The position numbers and the translations under genes were made by a program. The notes below the pieces were generated by a model, which saw nothing but the letters and a program-made list of their open reading frames with translations, was not told the DNA's origin and searched no databases. Of a stretch of 10,304 nucleotides of DNA, positions 7,023-10,304 are shown one piece after another. This stretch comes from Candidatus Aminicenantota bacterium (lineage in GTDB: Bacteria; Acidobacteriota; Aminicenantia; Aminicenantales; Aminicenantaceae). The first letter of the stretch is position 1. Every line of letters begins with the position of its first letter. Where the stretch lies: contig JAUWJP010000035.1 of the NCBI GenBank assembly GCA_030607635.1, forward strand, positions 1 to 10,304, in the 5' to 3' direction.

Positions 7023-8347
7023 TCATTTTATCAAATAGCGAAAGATAAAAAGCACGGAAAAAAGGTAGATAATCCAGTGCACCTCCCTCCCTCTTCCAGT
7101 TACAAGTTTCAAAAGAGAATAAGAAATAAAACCGAAGGCAATTCCTTCTGTAATGCTCACAGTTAAGGGCATTATGATTATAGTCAAGAAGGCAGGGATG
7201 GCTTCGGTCAAATCTTCCCAGTTAATGCGAGTCACACACTTCATCATTAAATAACCGACAATAATTAACGGAGGAGCAACAACAGGATGAAGAGTTAGCC
7301 CCTTATAAGCATACTCACCACCGATCATCCCAGCTAAAGGACCGAAGAAAAGCGCTATTAAGAAGAAGAAGGAAGTAAAGATATTGGCTAAACCTGTTTT
7401 TGCGCCCTGGGAAATGCCTGTAGTACTTTCAATATAACTTGTTACTGTGGAAGTTCCGAGAAGAGCGCCTCCTACTGTCCCGATAGCATCAGAGAGCATT
7501 GCCTGATTGGCTCTGGGAAGTTTTCCTTTTTTCATAAAGCCAGCAGGTTCACTAACACCAATCAAGGTGCCCATGGTGTCGAAGAGATCGAGAAAGAAAA
7601 AAATAAAAATAATTGTAACAAGACCTGTTTGTAAAGCTCCCAAAATATCCAACTTGAAGAGAGTCGGCAAAACGCTGGGAGGAGCAGCAACGATACCCTG
7701 GTATTCGACCACACCTAAAGGAATGCCCAGAAGTGCGGTGGCCAGAATACCTATAAGAATGGCTCCATGGACCCTTAGAGCCATCAAAGCAGAAGTTACC
7801 ACCACTCCGAATAAACAAGGGCCACTGGTTTGCTGGTTAGCTCTCCAAGACCTAGCAAGACCCCTGGTGTATCTACAACAAGGCCTCCGTATTCAAGACC
7901 GATAAGGGCAATTAAAAGGCCTATGCCTACTGCTATGGCATGCTTGAGTGAGTCAGGGACAGAAGCGATCAGGCCCCCCCAAACCTTAAGGACAGATAGG
8001 ATAATAAAAATCGAGCCTGATATGAAAACAGCTCCAAGGGCTACCTGCCACGAATACCCCATAGTCCCGCAGACGATAACAGCGAAAAAGATATTGTGGC
8101 CCATAGCTGGGGCAAGCGCTATAGGATATTTAGCCAAGAGCCCCATTAAAAGAGTAGCCAGTGCACTGGAGACACAGGTGGCAAACATGACTGCCCCTTT
8201 ATCCATCCCGGCAGCGGAGAGGATAGCAGGCTGAACGAAAATGATATACGACATGGTCATGAAGGTTGTTAAACCTCCCAACATTTCAGTCCGTATCGAG
8301 GTTTTATTTTCCTCTAGCTTAAAGAAGCGGTTTATTAATTCCTGCAT
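7023..8347 (-). pseudogene. AzgA/PbuG-type adenine/guanine/hypoxanthine permease, split by a -1 frameshift
   Basis: This integral membrane transporter of the NCS2/AzgA group imports purine bases by proton symport. Two reading frames cover it. The N-terminal one (8347 down to about 7816) has RTEMLGGLTTFMTMSYIIF and YPIALAPAMGHNIFF. The C-terminal one (about 7812 down to 7023) has DLFDTMGTLIGV, LPRANQAMLSDAIGT and GTSTVTSYIESTTGIS. The first frame runs into VALVYSEWW-stop. Adding one A/T base in the run at 7813-7815 restores VALVLFGVVVTSAL and a product of 441 residues, the normal length. The start chosen is ATG at 8345-8347, 4 bases after GAGAGG. An upstream in-frame TTG inside apt is less likely. 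LAPAMGHN departs slightly from the LAPGMGLN common in the family. It lies directly after apt, whose product would use the imported adenine. The frameshift may be a homopolymer sequencing error; all family motifs on both sides are intact. Confidence 0.85.
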
Positions 8348-8357
8348 TTTTCCTCTC

Positions 8358-8894
8358 TTACTCTTCAAATTGAATTAAGATAAGGATATCAACATCTGGG
8401 TGAGCTTTCTTGACGCAGTCCACTCCTTTTAAGAAAACAAGTTCTACAACTGAAGCAAACCCAACAACTTCCCCTCCTAATTTCTTCACCAAATCGATGG
8501 CGCTTATGCAGGAGGAACCCGTGGCTATCAGGTCATCGACAATGAGAACTCTCTGCGAAGGAAGGATACTATCGGTGTGCATCTCAAAATATTCGACGGC
8601 ATACTCATTCGGAGCTTTGAAGCAAATAGTCTTCCGGGGAAGCTTTCCCTTCTTCCGAATAATGGCTAATCCAAGTCCTAATTGATGGGCTACAGGAGCA
8701 GCAAAAAGAAAACCTCGTGACTCAATTCCTGCCACAATCTGAGGTTTTTTCTTCTTTGCCCAGGATGCAATTCTGTCAATCACATAATTGTAACAGGCTG
8801 CATCCTGCATTAATGGCGTAATATCTTTAAAGCCAATACCGGGTTTGGGAAAATCCTTTACTTCACATATTTTGTCTTTCGCGCGAGTGATCAT
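8358..8894 (-). CDS. apt: Adenine phosphoribosyltransferase
   Basis: This 178-residue cytoplasmic type I phosphoribosyltransferase converts adenine and PRPP to AMP and pyrophosphate in purine salvage. It shows the N-terminal DFPKPGIGFKDITPLM (14-29) characteristic of Apt, AGIESRGFLFAAPVA (55-69), the KKGKLPRKT flexible-loop start (81-89) and the PRPP-binding motif VLIVDDLIATGSS (116-128) with the acidic pair D120/D121. The length is typical. The ATG at 8892-8894 is preceded by GAGGT 7 bases upstream. The stop is followed 10 bases later by the permease ATG, and the permease ribosome site GAGAGG begins right after the apt TAA, so the two form a salvage operon. Confidence 0.95.
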   Translation of the reverse strand: MITRAKDKICEVKDFPKPGIGFKDITPLMQDAACYNYVIDRIASWAKKKKPQIVAGIESRGFLFAAPVAHQLGLGLAIIRKKGKLPRKTICFKAPNEYAVEYFEMHTDSILPSQRVLIVDDLIATGSSCISAIDLVKKLGGEVVGFASVVELVFLKGVDCVKKAHPDVDILILIQFEE

Positions 8895-8931
8895 TGCTCT
8901 AACCTCATAGACTTAAGTTGTCTTAATTTTA

Positions 8932-8961
8932 ATTTGAAAATAAAAAAAATCACCTTGTCAA
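8932..8961 (-). promoter_or_regulatory. Candidate sigma70-type promoter for the apt operon
   Basis: Read on the minus strand, a perfect TTGACA -35 (complement of 8956-8961) is followed after 18 bases by TCAAAT (complement of 8932-8937), a four-of-six -10 match. Transcription would start roughly 30 bases before the apt ATG, in the 89-base gap after the MscS gene. The spacer contains a T-rich run that weakens confidence in the exact -10. Confidence 0.45.
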
Positions 8962-8983
8962 CGTAATAACTTTTTCCTTTTCA

Positions 8984-10042
8984 TCAATCAGTTTTCTTAG
9001 TGTAAATAGTTCTAGTGGGAAAGGGGATGCCGATGTTGGCCCTGTTCAAGGCATTATAGATCTCATCTGTCATTTTAAGCTGAGTTGAATAGGCTTCTGC
9101 ATAGCTCTTTACCCATGCTCTGGCGACAAAATCCAGAGAAAAATCAGACATTTTTAAAAACTGAACCACAGGTTCGGGTTGTTCAATAACATTCTCTATT
9201 TTTTTTACGACTTCGAGGACTACTTGTCGAACTTTTTCTGTATCCGAGCCATAAACAACTCCAAAATTGACATTAACGCGGATGGAAACATCAGGATGAG
9301 TGAAATTTTTAATCTTGGCATTGGCCAGATAACCATTGGGGATGTATATCACTTCGTTGTCGTATGTCTTTAATTTTGTGCTTCTCAAGCCAATATCCAG
9401 GATGACTCCCATTTCCCCCGATTCTAACTGAACCTTATCTCCCACTTTGAAAGTTTTATCCAGAACAAGTTGAAGCCCTCCCAGGATATTATTCAAAGAA
9501 TCTTTTACAGCTAAACCTATTGCGAGGCCTGCAATTCCAGCAGTAGCAAGGAGAGGACTTATGTTTATTTTCCAGGCATTGAAAGCAAAAATCAAAGCTA
9601 AAATGATGACAACAGCTTTTAAGATTTTCTGGAGGAAAGGAATCAGTCTTTCATCTGCGGTTGTTTTTGTCTTGAATTTCCATTCTTTCGTCCACTGGAG
9701 AGCAAAACCGGAAATGATTTTAAGAAGAAATACAGTTACGATAAAGACTAAAAGGGTATTGATTATGCCGTCGAAAATAGCCTGAATATTTTCTCCGACC
9801 TCAAAATTTTGCAGGCCGACCTTGAATCCTAACAGGAGGGCAATATAGAAAATAATTGAAGAGACGCTCTTTATAAAGATATCATCAATTTTCGTCTTTG
9901 TTTTTTACGCCAGAGGTTTCAATACTTGCTTTAGAATGATCTTGGCCAGGAAGGCAATAATGACGGTAATGACCAGGGCAGCCAAAAACTCAAGATAACG
10001 ACTTTCGGAAATAAATTGAATGGCATCACTTATAATTTTCAT
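8984..10042 (-). pseudogene. MscS-family small-conductance mechanosensitive channel, with in-frame TAA at codon 46
   Basis: The ATG at 10040-10042 has an AGGAGAG ribosome site 6 bases upstream and opens a frame that runs to the TGA at 8984-8986 (352 residues if read through). TAA at 9905-9907 interrupts it at codon 46, between VLKPLA and KTKTKIDDIF. On both sides the same frame reads as a normal MscS-type protein. Membrane helices lie at about 18-37 and 58-72, with two more before the pore helix LLATAGIAGLAIGLAVKDSL. The beta-domain motifs follow: DKTFKVGDKV, GVILDIGLRSTKLKTYDNEV, IPNGYLANAKIKNFT. The stop most likely replaces a Glu or Lys codon. MscS channels open under membrane tension and let osmolytes escape on hypo-osmotic shock. 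A shorter start at TTG 9593-9595 would leave only the pore helix and soluble part, and that codon is a Leu within a helix. It is either a sequence error or a recent null allele. Confidence 0.85.
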
Positions 10043-10080
10043 TCAAAACTCTCCTTTATTGCTTTTTTTGCTCATTAGCA

Positions 10081-10109
10081 TTTATACCTAAACTGTTCAC
10101 TTATTTCAA
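10081..10109 (-). promoter_or_regulatory. Sigma70-type promoter for the MscS gene
   Basis: On the minus strand, TTGAAA (complement of 10104-10109) and TATAAA (complement of 10081-10086) are separated by exactly 17 bases. Transcription should begin near 10074, giving a leader of about 30 bases with the AGGAGAG ribosome site at 10049-10055. TTGAAATAA is directly repeated just upstream. This is the best promoter in the window. Confidence 0.7.
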
Positions 10110-10142
10110 TTTTATTTCAAATTAAAAGGGCAAATCTACGTC

Positions 10143-10201
10143 GGGATTTGATTTAATAAACCCACACGTGGTTTTTGTAGGGGGTTGATTTAACAAGCCC
10201 C
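10143..10201. repeat. Two degenerate palindromic repeats in tandem, related to the element at 408-431
   Basis: The first inverted repeat (10143-10163) has GGGATTT and AAACCC arms around a TTGATTTAAT-like centre. The second (10179-10201) has GGGGGTTG and CAAGCCCC arms around ATTTAA. Both resemble imperfect copies of a GGGGTTTGAT...ATCAAACCCC palindrome, as does the perfect one at the other end of the window. The second copy shares the TGTAGGGG entry sequence with a near-identical ATGTAGGGG at 405-412. No transposase or terminal target duplication was seen. They lie upstream of the MscS promoter, outside any gene. The remaining 100 bases to the right edge are AT-rich and show nothing I can support. 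Confidence 0.5.
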
Positions 10202-10304
10202 TCGACTTTTGCACTTTACTATAAATTATATTCTACCATCATTGTGATTTTATTTTAATCAAAGGTTTTTCTTGACATATTTGCCTCTTTATGATAACTA
10301 GTTA

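Noticed and set aside
7507..8234. Plus-strand ORFs antisense to the permease
   Set aside because: Their Pro/Arg/Thr-rich translations are typical of the reverse complement of a hydrophobic membrane protein. The minus strand encodes clear AzgA motifs.
8345..8368. An upstream start for the permease at 8366-8368
   Set aside because: The codon is TTG inside apt with no ribosome site. ATG at 8345-8347 has GAGAGG 4 bases upstream and matches the family's usual N-terminus.
8984..9595. A short 203-residue MscS starting at TTG 9593-9595
   Set aside because: That TTG is a Leu within a membrane helix of a longer frame that extends to a well-supported ATG at 10042. The short version would lack most of the membrane domain.
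43..9907. Reassignment of TAA to Glu in this organism's genetic code
   Set aside because: GAA and GAG are used for Glu throughout. TAA serves as an apparently normal stop in apt and the GH3 gene, where readthrough gives no sensible extension. Two cases are too few.

Overview
This 10.3 kb window is bacterial DNA of moderate, AT-leaning composition. It encodes ordinary bacterial families with good Shine-Dalgarno sites. No rRNA, tRNA, CRISPR array or transposase was seen. A Tat-exported reductive dehalogenase, a lipoprotein-type GH3 enzyme and glucosylglycerate-type osmolyte synthases together suggest an anaerobic, possibly uncultured, sediment or subsurface bacterium. An Aminicenantes-like or deltaproteobacterial relative is plausible, but that is a guess because no phylogenetic marker is present.

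Layout, left to right. (1) The start of an RND-type membrane fusion protein lies on the minus strand at the left edge and is cut by an in-frame TAA. (2) Two divergent glycosyltransferases flank a 301-base intergenic region rich in inverted repeats. The minus-strand gene looks like glucosyl-3-phosphoglycerate synthase, and the plus-strand gene looks like a glucosylglycerate or mannosylglycerate synthase-type enzyme. (3) A minus-strand reductive dehalogenase (rdhA) is followed 3 bases later by a small two-helix membrane protein, the probable anchor. (4) A minus-strand run carries apt (adenine phosphoribosyltransferase), an AzgA-type purine permease with a one-base frameshift, and a GH3 beta-N-acetylhexosaminidase-like lipoprotein. 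(5) A minus-strand MscS-type mechanosensitive channel has an in-frame TAA at codon 46 and a well-formed sigma70-type promoter upstream. Palindromic repeats of a GGGGTTTGAT type occur near both ends of the window.

How the genes work together. The two glycosyltransferases probably make the same organic-acid glycoside osmolyte by alternative routes, and the MscS channel would release osmolytes on down-shock, so osmotic adaptation recurs in the window. Apt and the permease form a compact purine salvage pair. The GH3 enzyme would act outside the cytoplasmic membrane on N-acetylhexosamine-containing glycans. The dehalogenase and its anchor suggest organohalide reduction at the outer face of the membrane. 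The unusual point is that three of the nine genes carry a single clean lesion: two nonsense TAA codons and one -1 frameshift. Otherwise each keeps an intact, well-conserved frame. This suggests assembly or sequencing errors, or very recent inactivation.
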